A DNA stretch of 64,000 bases from Alphaproteobacteria bacterium (GCA_018821435.1 JAHJME010000010.1:124001-188000), one strand, 5' to 3'; shown: positions 19,999-28,849, numbered from the stretch's first letter. Translations and numbers: made by a program. Notes: generated from the sequence alone by a model not told the origin.

Positions 19999-20058
19999 GA
20001 CGAGAAGCGACCGCAGACCGCGACACCAGCCCCGCCGGGATCCGGACGGGGCTTTTTC
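19961..20058 (+). promoter_or_regulatory. Transcription attenuator upstream of ilvC
   Basis: Three mutually exclusive pairings are visible: a pause hairpin CCGCC-TCC-GGCGG (19961-19973); an antiterminator in which CCGGCGGG (19967-19974) pairs perfectly with CCCGCCGG (20031-20038); and a terminator AGCCCCGCCGG-GAT-CCGG-A-CGGGGCT (20028-20053) followed by five T. Starvation for Ile, Val or Leu would stall the ribosome in the leader peptide, favour the antiterminator and allow ilvC transcription. Confidence 0.75.
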
Positions 20059-20131
20059 TTGGCCTCCGTCCGCCCCTGCCGACCAGAGAGCCAGATGGAT
20101 CCACCCCTTACCGCGACGCTGCTTCCCTTGA

Positions 20132-21241
<1,110 letters not shown>

Positions 21242-21248
21242 CCGCGTC

Positions 21249-21283
21249 GCGAGTCATCCCTGCGCAGGCGGGGATCCAGCCAC
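21249..21283. repeat. Short dispersed intergenic hairpin repeat
   Basis: The text GAGTCATCCC...GGGGATCC contains an ATCCC / GGGGAT hairpin and looks like a repeat common between genes of proteobacteria. A related GC hairpin is seen near 51335-51355. Confidence 0.45.
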
Positions 21284-21293
21284 CGCACGACAG

Positions 21294-21325
21294 AACGGCC
21301 CGGGAGCGATCCCGGGCCGTTTTCC
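21294..21325. terminator. Bidirectional terminator, ilvC / secreted protein
   Basis: Perfect stem AACGGCCCGGGA / TCCCGGGCCGTT with a GCGA loop and T residues on the plus strand, A residues on the left for the minus strand. It serves the convergent genes ilvC and 21339-21740. Confidence 0.9.
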
Positions 21326-21338
21326 GTCGTGTCGGGCG

Positions 21339-21740
21339 CTACTTCGGGCCGACCAGGGCTTCGGTGAAGGCCTCGAAGCTGTCGAGGACATTGGGGTCTT
21401 CGCGGGCGATCTGGACCACCTGGCGCGGGATCAGTTTGAGGTGGTCCTGCATGGCCTCCGGGCTCCCGCCCATGGCGGCGCCCATCGCCCGGAAGATCGC
21501 GAACGACTTCTCCTCATAGGCCTTCACATCGAGCTTCGGCGCGCCGGGACGCAGCGTCGCCACCGACAGGTCGTAGAAGGCGTGGACGTGCGGGTTGTTC
21601 ATGAAGGCGCGGGAGTCGCCTTGCAGGTCGACGGTCCCGCTCTGCGGCGCGGCAGACGGTGGCGCGCCGTGCGGCTGCGACTGGGCGGCGGTGGCAAGCG
21701 CCAGAACGGCGGCCGCGGCGGCGAGGTGGTGTAGGCGCAT
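21339..21740 (-). CDS. Small secreted protein, unknown function
   Basis: A 133-residue protein with a clear signal peptide ending near residue 21 and GGAG six bases before ATG 21740. The mature part begins with a Pro/Ser-rich segment and continues as a helical domain with repeated Met and Phe (AIFRAMGAAMGG). There are no Cys and no recognised family. It is likely periplasmic. Divergent from the membrane protein/XRE pair. Confidence 0.7.
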   Translation of the reverse strand: MRLHHLAAAAAVLALATAAQSQPHGAPPSAAPQSGTVDLQGDSRAFMNNPHVHAFYDLSVATLRPGAPKLDVKAYEEKSFAIFRAMGAAMGGSPEAMQDHLKLIPRQVVQIAREDPNVLDSFEAFTEALVGPK

Positions 21741-21812
21741 GAAGGGCTCCGATGATCACCTCCCGACCGGTTCTGACTTGGCGGATGGCGGCGATATGAT
21801 GTAAATCTGAGC

Positions 21813-21839
21813 TGACATAGTGTAAAAGATTTTTGACAT
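21813..21839 (+). promoter_or_regulatory. Possible operator with TGACAT direct repeats
   Basis: Two copies of TGACAT (21813-21818 and 21834-21839), 21 bp apart, in the only AT-rich stretch before the membrane protein/XRE pair. One helical-turn spacing makes a regulator binding site possible, perhaps for the XRE protein itself. Confidence 0.3.
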
Positions 21840-21851
21840 TGGAGCGCTGCC

Positions 21852-22268
21852 ATGTCCTTCCGCGAGATTTCCGCCTGGATCTCACTCGTCACCGTCGCGA
21901 TCTGCTTCGGGGTCTACTTCGCTGCGATCGCGACCGGGGCGGTCAGCCCGCGCGGGTTCGGCGCCCTGCACCTGCTGCTGCTGTGCGTCGCGGCCCTGGT
22001 CGTGTTGCAGATCGGGTCGCATGCCGTGGCCGCCCGGCTCGCACCCGGCGACGCTCCCGCGCCACGCGACGAGCGTGAGCGCCTGATCGCCTGGCGCGCC
22101 CAGAGCCTCGGCTACTACGTCCTGATGGTGGGCGTGCTGGCCCTGGGCGCGCCGGCCCATTTTGGCCATCCGCCGGCGGATCTGCTGAACTTCGCCCTGC
22201 TGGAGGTGGTGGTCGCCGTGATGACGGTGGCGGTCGCGCAGATCGTCCTGTACCGCCGGGGCGGCTGA
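21852..22268 (+). CDS. Four-helix inner membrane protein paired with an XRE regulator
   Basis: A 138-residue protein with four predicted membrane helices (about 7-30, 38-60, 85-105, 112-132) and a short charged loop between helices 2 and 3. GGAG lies eight bases before ATG 21852. It resembles DUF2178-type membrane proteins that are encoded with small HTH regulators in many bacteria; their function is not known. The regulator starts two bases after its stop, so they form an operon. Confidence 0.78.
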   Translation: MSFREISAWISLVTVAICFGVYFAAIATGAVSPRGFGALHLLLLCVAALVVLQIGSHAVAARLAPGDAPAPRDERERLIAWRAQSLGYYVLMVGVLALGAPAHFGHPPADLLNFALLEVVVAVMTVAVAQIVLYRRGG

Positions 22269-22270
22269 CC

Positions 22271-22492
22271 ATGCCGCCGCCCATCGCCAACCAGATCCGC
22301 CGCCTGCGCTTCGAGCATGGCGAAATGACCCAGAGCGAGCTGGCGTCGCGCATCGGCATGACCCGCCAGACCGTGGCCGCCATCGAGGCCGGCAAGTACT
22401 CACCCTCGCTGGAAGCCGCCTTCCGCATCGCCATGGTTTTCAGGGTCGGCGTCGAGGCGGTGTTCCAGTGGCGGGAGGCCGGCGGGACTTGA
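22271..22492 (+). CDS. XRE-family HTH regulator (YozG-like)
   Basis: A 73-residue single-domain regulator. The helix-turn-helix (MTQSELASRIGMTRQTVAAIEAG, about 20-42) is followed by the KYSPSLEAAFRIAMVF segment typical of YozG/Cro-type proteins. It is probably a repressor of its own operon. In similar pairs the membrane protein may sense a signal; no effector is known. Confidence 0.88.
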   Translation: MPPPIANQIRRLRFEHGEMTQSELASRIGMTRQTVAAIEAGKYSPSLEAAFRIAMVFRVGVEAVFQWREAGGT

Positions 22493-22576
22493 CCGCGCCC
22501 CGCGACACACGGCTGTCACCGACTCCGTGCAACTTCCGCCCGGCTTGGCCGTTGCTGTCACAATCGGGAGGGCCGC

Positions 22577-22693
22577 ATGACCGTCGCACGCACCTTGTTG
22601 AAGTTCATGGGCCTCGGACTTCTCGTAGGCCTGGATTTGCTGCGCCCCAGCCGCGCCGAATACCGCGTGCCGGCCCGGTGGCTGGTCCGCTAG
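22577..22693 (+). CDS. Possible 38-residue small protein
   Basis: Begins at ATG 22577 behind GGGAGG at five bases and ends at TAG 22691. The N-terminal half is hydrophobic (LLKFMGLGLLVGLDLL), the C-terminal half basic (RPSRAEYRVPARWLVR), fitting a small membrane-associated protein. It fills a gap between the XRE gene and the kinase gene. Chance cannot be excluded for a frame this short. Confidence 0.4.
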   Translation: MTVARTLLKFMGLGLLVGLDLLRPSRAEYRVPARWLVR

Positions 22694-22706
22694 GGTCCTT
22701 CATCGA

Positions 22707-24986
22707 CTATCCGCAGCGCCGGGCCTCGTTCTGCAGCAGCAGCTTGAGCTGGAAGTTGCGGTCCTGGTCAGAGATCTGACCCTTGCGGCTCAAGCCATCG
22801 AAGACAGCCCTGGCTTGGCCATACCGCTGGCAGGCGACGTCCGTTCGCCCCGCCTCGGCCTCGACATCCCCCAACATGGTCATGCTCACCGCATAATCTC
22901 GCGCCAGATGGGTCTGCTCCGGCGCGGCGCGCCAGAGTGCGAGACGGCGCGCGCTGTTGGTCGTCAGAACCGCCACGGCCTCATCGGTCCGGCCCAGCTT
23001 GGCCAGCGCCAGTGCGCGGGCGTTCTCGTTGATGATGTGCGTCCGCTGCACCCCCGCGTCGGCGGGCTCGGCCTCAGCTGCGGCGCTGGAAACGGCGGAA
23101 GCGCCTTCCGCCGCCTGCAGCGCTTCGCGCGGCCGGTTGGCTTCCAGCAGGGTCGAGGCGATGTTCCAGCGGGCCTGGCTCAGTCGGCGCTGAAGCATAG
23201 GGTCGCCGGGCCAGCGCGCCACGGCGCGTTCCAGCGTCGCCGCGCCCTGGCGGTAGGCGTCCAGCCCGCCCTCCAGGTCGCCGCCGTAGAACAGGGCGTC
23301 GCCCAAGAGGCTCAAGGCGCGCTCGCGACGACGGGCGTCGGCGTACGGATCGGCCGCGGCCCCGGTCGCCAGGGCCACCCGCGCCATCGCCAGCGCATCG
23401 GGATAACGCGCCTGCCACTGGCGGAGCTCGGACATGGCGAGGGCATAGTCGCCCTTCAGGGCCGCCGCCGGCGCAGCGGGGCCTTCGATCAGCGGCCGGG
23501 CCTGCGCCAGCAGCCGGTCGGCCGTGGCGATGTCGTTGAACGCATTGCTCTCCAGGCTCGCCTGGGCCAGCAGGGTGCGGGCGCGCAGCCGGTCGGCGTC
23601 GACGCCCTTCAGGTCTCCCAGCACCCGTAGCGCCCCGGCGTAGCTGCGACGCGCGGCGGCCGGCTGGCCCAGGTTGGCCACGTCTTGGGCGCCTTGCCGC
23701 AAGCCCAGCCGCAGCAGGCCGTCGGCGGACTCCAGCCGCACCGCCACCGGCGCGCCGGGCGCGGTCGACAGGCGGTCGAGGTAGCGCTGCGACACCGCCG
23801 CTACGCGGGTCCGCAGGGGCAGGGCGCCCGGCGTGCGGTCCAGGGCGTCGGCGACGTCGTACATCAGATAGCTCGCCGCCTCGCGCGCATCGGCCAGCCG
23901 GGCGTTCGCATTGGCCCGGGCCCGCTCGGCGCGCACATAGTTCACGCTGGCCACCGCCGTCGCGCCCATCAGCAGCAACATCGCCGTCGCCGTGATCGCC
24001 ACCACCGCCCGGCGACGCGCCCAGAAGCGCTCCAGCCGGTAGCCGACCGTCTGCGGGCGGGCGCTTACCGGCAGCCTCTCGCGCCAGCGGGTCAGGTCGC
24101 CCAGCAGGGCGGCTACACTGCCATATCGCGTCGCCTCGTCGTCCGCGGACGCTCGGGCGGCGATGGCCGTCAGATCGCGGTCGCCCGCCTCGGCGACGAG
24201 GTCGCGCAGGATCACACCCAGGGCGAAGACGTCGTCGGCGATGCTGGCGCTGCCGCCCGCGCGGCGCTGCGGACTGGCGTAGTCCTGGGTCATGGGCGTG
24301 GGGCCGGCGGAGTCTTCGTCGTCAACCAGTCGCGCCACGCCGAAATCGAGCAGGCGCGCGCGCCCGGCGCCGTCCACCAGGATGTTCGAAGGCTTCAGGT
24401 CGGCGTGCACCACCAGGCGGCTGTGCGCGAACTGCACGGCCTCGGCCGCCTGCACGAAGATGGCCGCCGTGTCCGCCGCGCTCAGCCCAGCGGCGGCGGC
24501 GTCGATGGGCCGGCCTTCCACATACTCCATGGTCAGGTAGGGCAGGCCCGAATCCGCCAGCCCGCCGTCCAGGATGCGGGCGATGTTGGGGTGTTCCAGC
24601 CGCGCCAGCATCCGCCGCTCGGCGTCGAAGCGCGCGATCGCGTGGGCGTCCAGCTCGGTGTGGATGAATTTGACCGCGATGGCCTGGTCGAAGACCCCGT
24701 CGTCGCGGCGGGCCAGCCAGACGCTGCCCATGCCGCCCTGGCCCAGGGGTTCGGCGATCCGGTAGGGGCCGACACGTTCGGGCAGTTCCAGGTCCGGGAG
24801 GGTCTGCAGGCTGCCGGTCAGGGGATCTGCGGCGGCCGCGCTGCGCTCCAGCGCCGCGACGCGGCGCTGAACGGCCTCGGGCTCCCGCGCCAGCAGCCGG
24901 GGTCTGAGGGTGTCGGGGTCGTCCGCGTCGGCCAGCTCCTCCAGGACCTGGAGCGCCCGGCGTTCGACCTCAGTCCCGGCCGGCAT
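22707..24986 (-). CDS. Membrane Ser/Thr protein kinase with periplasmic TPR-like region
   Basis: A 759-residue Hanks-type kinase. The kinase domain (about 74-300) has the glycine loop LGQGGMGSV (81-89), catalytic lysine K106, a HAD catalytic loop (194-196) in place of HRD, DLKPSN and DFG (214-216). A single membrane helix lies at 327-347. The remaining 400 residues are Ala-rich helices with TPR-like periodicity, presumably periplasmic and sensory. The start overlaps the ECF sigma gene by 17 bases, the arrangement of STK-controlled ECF systems in Xanthomonas and relatives, in which kinase phosphorylation activates the sigma factor. The non-RD loop is unusual. Confidence 0.88.
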   Translation of the reverse strand: MPAGTEVERRALQVLEELADADDPDTLRPRLLAREPEAVQRRVAALERSAAAADPLTGSLQTLPDLELPERVGPYRIAEPLGQGGMGSVWLARRDDGVFDQAIAVKFIHTELDAHAIARFDAERRMLARLEHPNIARILDGGLADSGLPYLTMEYVEGRPIDAAAAGLSAADTAAIFVQAAEAVQFAHSRLVVHADLKPSNILVDGAGRARLLDFGVARLVDDEDSAGPTPMTQDYASPQRRAGGSASIADDVFALGVILRDLVAEAGDRDLTAIAARASADDEATRYGSVAALLGDLTRWRERLPVSARPQTVGYRLERFWARRRAVVAITATAMLLLMGATAVASVNYVRAERARANANARLADAREAASYLMYDVADALDRTPGALPLRTRVAAVSQRYLDRLSTAPGAPVAVRLESADGLLRLGLRQGAQDVANLGQPAAARRSYAGALRVLGDLKGVDADRLRARTLLAQASLESNAFNDIATADRLLAQARPLIEGPAAPAAALKGDYALAMSELRQWQARYPDALAMARVALATGAAADPYADARRRERALSLLGDALFYGGDLEGGLDAYRQGAATLERAVARWPGDPMLQRRLSQARWNIASTLLEANRPREALQAAEGASAVSSAAAEAEPADAGVQRTHIINENARALALAKLGRTDEAVAVLTTNSARRLALWRAAPEQTHLARDYAVSMTMLGDVEAEAGRTDVACQRYGQARAVFDGLSRKGQISDQDRNFQLKLLLQNEARRCG

Positions 24987-25527
24987 CTTGCCCGGTGAGA
25001 TAGTCCTGCAGCCACACCCGCGCCGCGTGCCAGCGGCGCTTGATGGTGCGCTCGGGAATGCCCGACACCAGGGCGGCCTCTTCCACGGTCAGCCCCAGGC
25101 CGAAGCGCAGCTCGACGATCTGGGCATGCTCGGGTGAATGGGTCTCCAGCGCCGTGATGGCATCGTTGAGGTTCTCGACCCCGCAGGGTTCGACCTTGTC
25201 GCTGGGGTCGATCCATTCGGTGAGCAGCAGGGGTCGCTGGCGCTTGGCCGCGGCCTGTTTGCGCGCCTCGTCGATCAGGGTCCGGCGCATCGTCCGCGAG
25301 GCGAGGGCCAGCAGGTGCTCGCGGCCTGACACCGCCTCCAGCCCCGACCGGATCAGCCGGATGACGGTCTCGTTGACCAATTCGGTCGGCTGGAAGGCCA
25401 TGCGCATGCCGTCACCCAGCACGATGCGCCGGGCCATACGCCGCATGTCGTCGTAGTGCAGGCCGACGAGCGCCCGGCCCGCATCCCGCGGCGGCGCTCC
25501 TCCCTGACCGATCTCGACGCTCGACAT
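24970..25527 (-). CDS. ECF-type RNA polymerase sigma factor, kinase-linked (TIGR02999/ECF43-like)
   Basis: A 185-residue sigma factor with region 2 (about 20-85, ending in LLALASRTMRRTLIDEAR) and region 4 HTH (LTVEEAALVSGIPERTIKRRWHAARVWL, about 145-172). No anti-sigma gene is next to it; instead a membrane Ser/Thr kinase overlaps its 3' end, which suggests control by phosphorylation. ATG 25527 starts the conserved region; upstream in-frame ATG 25653 would run through the promoter of the divergent gene. The divergent PEP-CTERM gene is a candidate target. Confidence 0.85.
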   Translation of the reverse strand: MSSVEIGQGGAPPRDAGRALVGLHYDDMRRMARRIVLGDGMRMAFQPTELVNETVIRLIRSGLEAVSGREHLLALASRTMRRTLIDEARKQAAAKRQRPLLLTEWIDPSDKVEPCGVENLNDAITALETHSPEHAQIVELRFGLGLTVEEAALVSGIPERTIKRRWHAARVWLQDYLTGQDAGRD

Positions 25528-25693
25528 CGCACAATCCAATGGTTTCGAGGCCCGCGCCGCAAGCGTCGTGCCAAGGCCGATACGGCGGCACGCGCCGCTC
25601 GGCTCAAAAAAAATCCTCTCACAGGTGGCCCGCAATTCCGAGGGTCTGCGCACTCCCCTGTATCGAATGAAGATTTTTCATGGGGTGCTGAAC

Positions 25694-26641
25694 ATGCGTA
25701 CGACCATCTTGCAGCTTCTGACGGCCACGGCGGTCCTCGCCGCGCCGGTCGCCGCCCAAGCCGGACATATCGAATATTTCGCGCCGACGTCCCAAGCCAC
25801 CGTGGCCACGCTCGGCGATGGCCGCATCGGAATCCGCAACGGCGTCCAGGACCTCTACTACGGAGACAATGGCGTCGTCGGGACCTCGTTGGGCGGCTGG
25901 CAGAACAGCGCCTCAACTCAGTCCCTGGGCAATGTGGCCTCGTCGTCCGCCAACCTTGTCGATGGCAGCCTGCACGCCTTCGCGGCGGCGGGCTCGGCGG
26001 CCTATCAGGAAGCCGCGTTCGCGGACGCCAGGCTCTCGGACTCGGTCTGGTTCACCAACACCACCGACGCCGACATCGCGCTGGACGTGATGTTCACCCT
26101 GGACGGCAAGATCACCAACGGGACGGGAATTTGGCAGGGGGGCTACGGCGCCATCAACCTCTTCGCCTGCGGCGCCTGTGGAAATGACGTGGGCGAGCGC
26201 GTTCACTTCGCGAGTGGGGACTTCGCCTACGGCACCCAGTACATCGTCTTCGACGCGACCGGGATCACCAACTTCGGCCAAGACACCACGGTCTCGGGAC
26301 CGTCCCCGAACTATACGTACGGGAGCACCTTCGACGCCGGCTACATGACCGCCTACTACGCGACGACCATCTACATTCCGAAGGGCCAGACCACGCTGGG
26401 GGTCACTTCGGCTCTGAACCTCGATTGCCGCTTCACGAACGCCACCTGCGACTTCGGCAACACCACCAAGATCGCCTTCGGGCCGCTCGCCGAGGGCCTG
26501 AGCTATACGTCGGCGTCCGGCGCGTTCCTCACCGCCAACGACGTGGCGCCCGTCCCGGAACCCGCGAGCTGGGCGCTGATGATCATGGGCTTCGGCGTGG
26601 CGGGCGCAACGCTGCGCCGCCGCCGCGTGGTCGCAGCCTAA
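25694..26641 (+). CDS. PEP-CTERM sorting domain protein
   Basis: A 315-residue exported protein. The signal peptide runs from ATG 25694 to about residue 25. The C-terminus is a canonical PEP-CTERM signal: VPEPASWALMIMGF, a hydrophobic helix and a LRRRR cluster, which an exosortase would cleave. The body is rich in Thr, Asn, Gly and aromatic residues, with two Cys pairs (FACGACG and DCRFTNATC). Such proteins are surface or matrix components. No exosortase gene is in the window. It is divergent from the ECF sigma/kinase pair. Confidence 0.87.
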   Translation: MRTTILQLLTATAVLAAPVAAQAGHIEYFAPTSQATVATLGDGRIGIRNGVQDLYYGDNGVVGTSLGGWQNSASTQSLGNVASSSANLVDGSLHAFAAAGSAAYQEAAFADARLSDSVWFTNTTDADIALDVMFTLDGKITNGTGIWQGGYGAINLFACGACGNDVGERVHFASGDFAYGTQYIVFDATGITNFGQDTTVSGPSPNYTYGSTFDAGYMTAYYATTIYIPKGQTTLGVTSALNLDCRFTNATCDFGNTTKIAFGPLAEGLSYTSASGAFLTANDVAPVPEPASWALMIMGFGVAGATLRRRRVVAA

Positions 26642-26646
26642 GCAGA

Positions 26647-26674
26647 GCGGCCCGGGCGTGAGCCCGGGCCGTCT
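26647..26674. terminator. Bidirectional terminator, PEP-CTERM / SDR
   Basis: Perfect stem CGGCCCGGGC-GTGA-GCCCGGGCCG followed by TCTTC, between the convergent genes ending at 26641 and 26680. Confidence 0.85.
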
Positions 26675-26679
26675 TCAGA

Positions 26680-27426
26680 TCAGCGCAGGCCGCCGCTGGC
26701 GACCAGGGTCTCGCCCGTCAGCCAGCGGGCGTCGTCCGAGGCCAGGAACACCGCGATGTCGGCGATGTCCTGCGGCTGGCCGGCCCGGCCCAGCGGGGTC
26801 TGGGCGATGAAGCCCGCCGCCATGTCGGACCCGACGATCCCGGCGGTGTGGGTGCCCTCGGTCTCGACGAAGCCGGGGTTGAGGCTGTTGGCCCGGATCT
26901 TCCGGGGAGCCAACTCGGCCGCCAATACGCGGGTGATGGCGTCCACCGCGCCCTTGGTGGCGGTATAGACCGCCGACTCCGGCGGGAAGAGGTTGGTGAC
27001 CCCCGAGCCGATGTTGATGATGCTGCCGCCCTCGCCCAGGTGCTTGCCGGCCGCCTGGGTGACCAGCAGGACCCCCAGCACATTGATGTCGAACATCTTG
27101 CGGAACTGGGCCTCGCTGATGTCGGCCAGCGCCGAGAATTCGTAGACGCCGGAGTTGTTCACCAGGATGTCGAGGCGGCCATAGGCCTTGATGGCCTGGT
27201 CGATGATGCCTTGCGCCTCGGCCGCCTTGGAGACGTCGCCGCCGACCGCGATGGCCTTGCCGCCCGCGGCGACGATGGCCTCCACCACGGCGTCGGCGCC
27301 GGCCTTGCTGGAGGCGTAGTTGACGGCGACCGAGGCGCCCTCGGCGGCCAGCGCCCTGGCGATGGCGGCGCCGATACCTTTGGAGGCGCCCGTGACGACC
27401 GCGACCTTACCCGTAAGCTTGGACAT
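26680..27426 (-). CDS. Short-chain dehydrogenase/reductase (FabG/glucose dehydrogenase-like)
   Basis: A 248-residue classical SDR. The cofactor motif TGASKGIG is at 12-19, NNSG at 90-93, and the catalytic residues are S141, Y154 and K158. NYASS after the second strand, with Asn rather than Asp, suggests NADP preference. Substrate unknown: the family covers sugar, acyl and xenobiotic ketone reductases. It is divergent from an ArsR-type regulator whose operator-like repeats lie in the shared promoter region, so it is the likely target. Confidence 0.88.
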   Translation of the reverse strand: MSKLTGKVAVVTGASKGIGAAIARALAAEGASVAVNYASSKAGADAVVEAIVAAGGKAIAVGGDVSKAAEAQGIIDQAIKAYGRLDILVNNSGVYEFSALADISEAQFRKMFDINVLGVLLVTQAAGKHLGEGGSIINIGSGVTNLFPPESAVYTATKGAVDAITRVLAAELAPRKIRANSLNPGFVETEGTHTAGIVGSDMAAGFIAQTPLGRAGQPQDIADIAVFLASDDARWLTGETLVASGGLR

Positions 27427-27500
27427 GGAATGGATTCCCTTTGATTTCGATGGGGACGGGTGGCCGGTCGCCGGGATGGCGGGGTCGTGGTTGTCCTGAA

Positions 27501-27535
27501 GTTCGGAAAATCGGAACTATTGAACCAGCTTTCAA
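27501..27535. promoter_or_regulatory. Candidate operators between SDR and ArsR-type genes
   Basis: Two inverted repeats: GTTCGG-AAAAT-CGGAAC (27501-27516, one mismatch) and TTGAA-N6-TTCAA (27520-27535). They sit in the 131-bp divergent region where an ArsR-type repressor would control both genes. Confidence 0.55.
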
Positions 27536-27557
27536 GACCCCCTAAGTTGGAAACATC

Positions 27558-27896
27558 ATGAGGCCGATGTTTCACCCCTCGATCGACGACATCCGGCTGG
27601 AGGCGATCCTGCACGCCCTGTCGGATCCGGTGCGGGTGGCGATCTTCGCCAACTTGGCGGGGACGGACTGCGCGCAGACCTGCACCGCGTTCTCCAGCGT
27701 CGGCGACCGCACCATTCCCAAGTCGTCCTTGTCCCAGCACTTCAAGGTGCTGCGTGAGGCGGGCCTGATCCGCTCGGAGCGTCAGGGCGTCGAGATGCGC
27801 AACACCTCGCGCTGCGTCGAGGTCCAGGCGCGCTTCCCCGGCCTGATCCCGGCGATCATCGAGGCGCACAAGGTCGAGGCGGCCAAGGCGGCCTAG
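27558..27896 (+). CDS. ArsR-family HTH transcriptional regulator
   Basis: A 112-residue winged-helix regulator: the LSDPVRVAIFANLAG opening helix, the recognition segment PKSSLSQHFKVLREAGLIRSERQG and a C-terminal dimer helix. No metal-binding ELCVCD-type box is present, though two Cys (C37, C41) lie between helices, so it may respond to redox or an organic ligand. It belongs to the branch controlling oxidoreductase genes in divergent pairs with SDRs. ATG 27558 or the ATG three codons later are both possible. Confidence 0.88.
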   Translation: MRPMFHPSIDDIRLEAILHALSDPVRVAIFANLAGTDCAQTCTAFSSVGDRTIPKSSLSQHFKVLREAGLIRSERQGVEMRNTSRCVEVQARFPGLIPAIIEAHKVEAAKAA

Positions 27897-27982
27897 AGCG
27901 GCTCCGCTCCGTCGGGTGTCAGACGCATAACGGGGTTTTTGCGGCCTATTTTCGCGAACGTCTCGCAGGTGGCTCCGCGCAC

Positions 27983-28007
27983 GGAACGCGGGACCAAAGG
28001 CCACGTT
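27983..28007 (+). promoter_or_regulatory. General stress (sigma-T/EcfG) promoter
   Basis: GGAAC (27983-27987), a 16-bp spacer, then CGTT (28004-28007). This is an exact match to the alphaproteobacterial EcfG consensus and lies 28 bp before the hemerythrin start, a sensible leader length. Confidence 0.75.
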
Positions 28008-28034
28008 GGCGCTCCAACGTTCCCGGAGATCGCC

Positions 28035-28550
28035 ATGCCCACGCCCAACACCCCCGACGCCGTCGCCCTGCTGAAAGCCGATCACCGCAAGGTCGAAGAG
28101 CTGTTCGCCAGCTTTGAAGCCGCCAAGGGCGATGGGAAGAAGAAGGCCCTGGCCGAGCAGATCTGCATGGAGCTGACCGTCCACACCAAGATCGAGGAGG
28201 ATATCTTCTACCCGGCCTGCGAAGGCGCGGTGGAAGAGGACCTGCTGAAGGAAGCCTATGTCGAGCACGACGCCGCCAAGGTGCTGATCGCCGAGATCGA
28301 GGCGGGCGGCCCCGACGACGAATTCTACGAGGCCAAGGTCAAGGTGCTGTCCGAGATGATCGAGCACCACGTCAAGGAAGAGGAACAGCGGGTCGAGGGC
28401 ATGTTCGCTCAGGCGCGCAAGGCCGGCCTCGACATGGACGACCTGGGCGAGCGGATGGCGGCCGAGAAGAAGCAGCTCGTGGCGGAGTACAAGGCGAAGG
28501 GTCTGCCGCGTCCCCCAACGCCGACGTTCCAGGGCACGGCGCTGGCCTGA
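28035..28550 (+). CDS. Hemerythrin (HHE) domain protein
   Basis: A 171-residue four-helix diiron protein. Likely ligands are H17, H50, E54, H78, H112 and E116 in the order expected for HHE domains. The C-terminal 50 residues form a further helix and a Pro-rich tail. These proteins bind oxygen or nitric oxide or buffer iron during stress. ATG 28035 has GGAG at seven bases; the longer frame would start upstream of the stress promoter and is discarded. The sigma-T promoter indicates general stress control. Confidence 0.9.
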   Translation: MPTPNTPDAVALLKADHRKVEELFASFEAAKGDGKKKALAEQICMELTVHTKIEEDIFYPACEGAVEEDLLKEAYVEHDAAKVLIAEIEAGGPDDEFYEAKVKVLSEMIEHHVKEEEQRVEGMFAQARKAGLDMDDLGERMAAEKKQLVAEYKAKGLPRPPTPTFQGTALA

Positions 28551-28555
28551 TCCCG

Positions 28556-28849
28556 GTGGCCCGGTCGCGCCGCAACCCCTGGACATCGATCGGCCTGGAA
28601 GCCTGGCGTCTGGGCCTGGACTCCAGCGCCGTCATTGGCCTGCGCGCCCTGGCGATCGCCCAGGGCGGCGCGGCCGGGCAGGCCGAGGCCCAGCGTATGG
28701 TCCGCGAAAAGATCGACGCGGCCATCACCTTGCACGGCCTCGCCCTGACGGGTGGTCTGGGCGTCACGCCTGCCTCGGTCTCGGCGCGAACCCTCGCGCA
28801 CTACCGGCGCAAGGTGAGCGCCAATCGTCGGCGGCTTTCGAAGATCTGA
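28556..28849 (+). CDS. Small conserved hypothetical protein
   Basis: A 97-residue basic protein starting at GTG 28556, five bases after the hemerythrin stop, so probably in the same stress operon. It is helical, with an AWRLGLDSSAVIGLRALAIA segment and a basic C-terminus (HYRRKVSANRRRL). Similar short proteins occur in Caulobacter and Sphingomonas and are sometimes likened to phasins; no firm family was recognised. Confidence 0.62.
   Translation: MARSRRNPWTSIGLEAWRLGLDSSAVIGLRALAIAQGGAAGQAEAQRMVREKIDAAITLHGLALTGGLGVTPASVSARTLAHYRRKVSANRRRLSKI

Noticed and set aside
27159..28586. A 475-codon minus-strand frame across the SDR start, ArsR and hemerythrin genes
   Set aside because: It crosses two intergenic regions, an operator and a sigma-T promoter and overlaps well-supported genes on the other strand.
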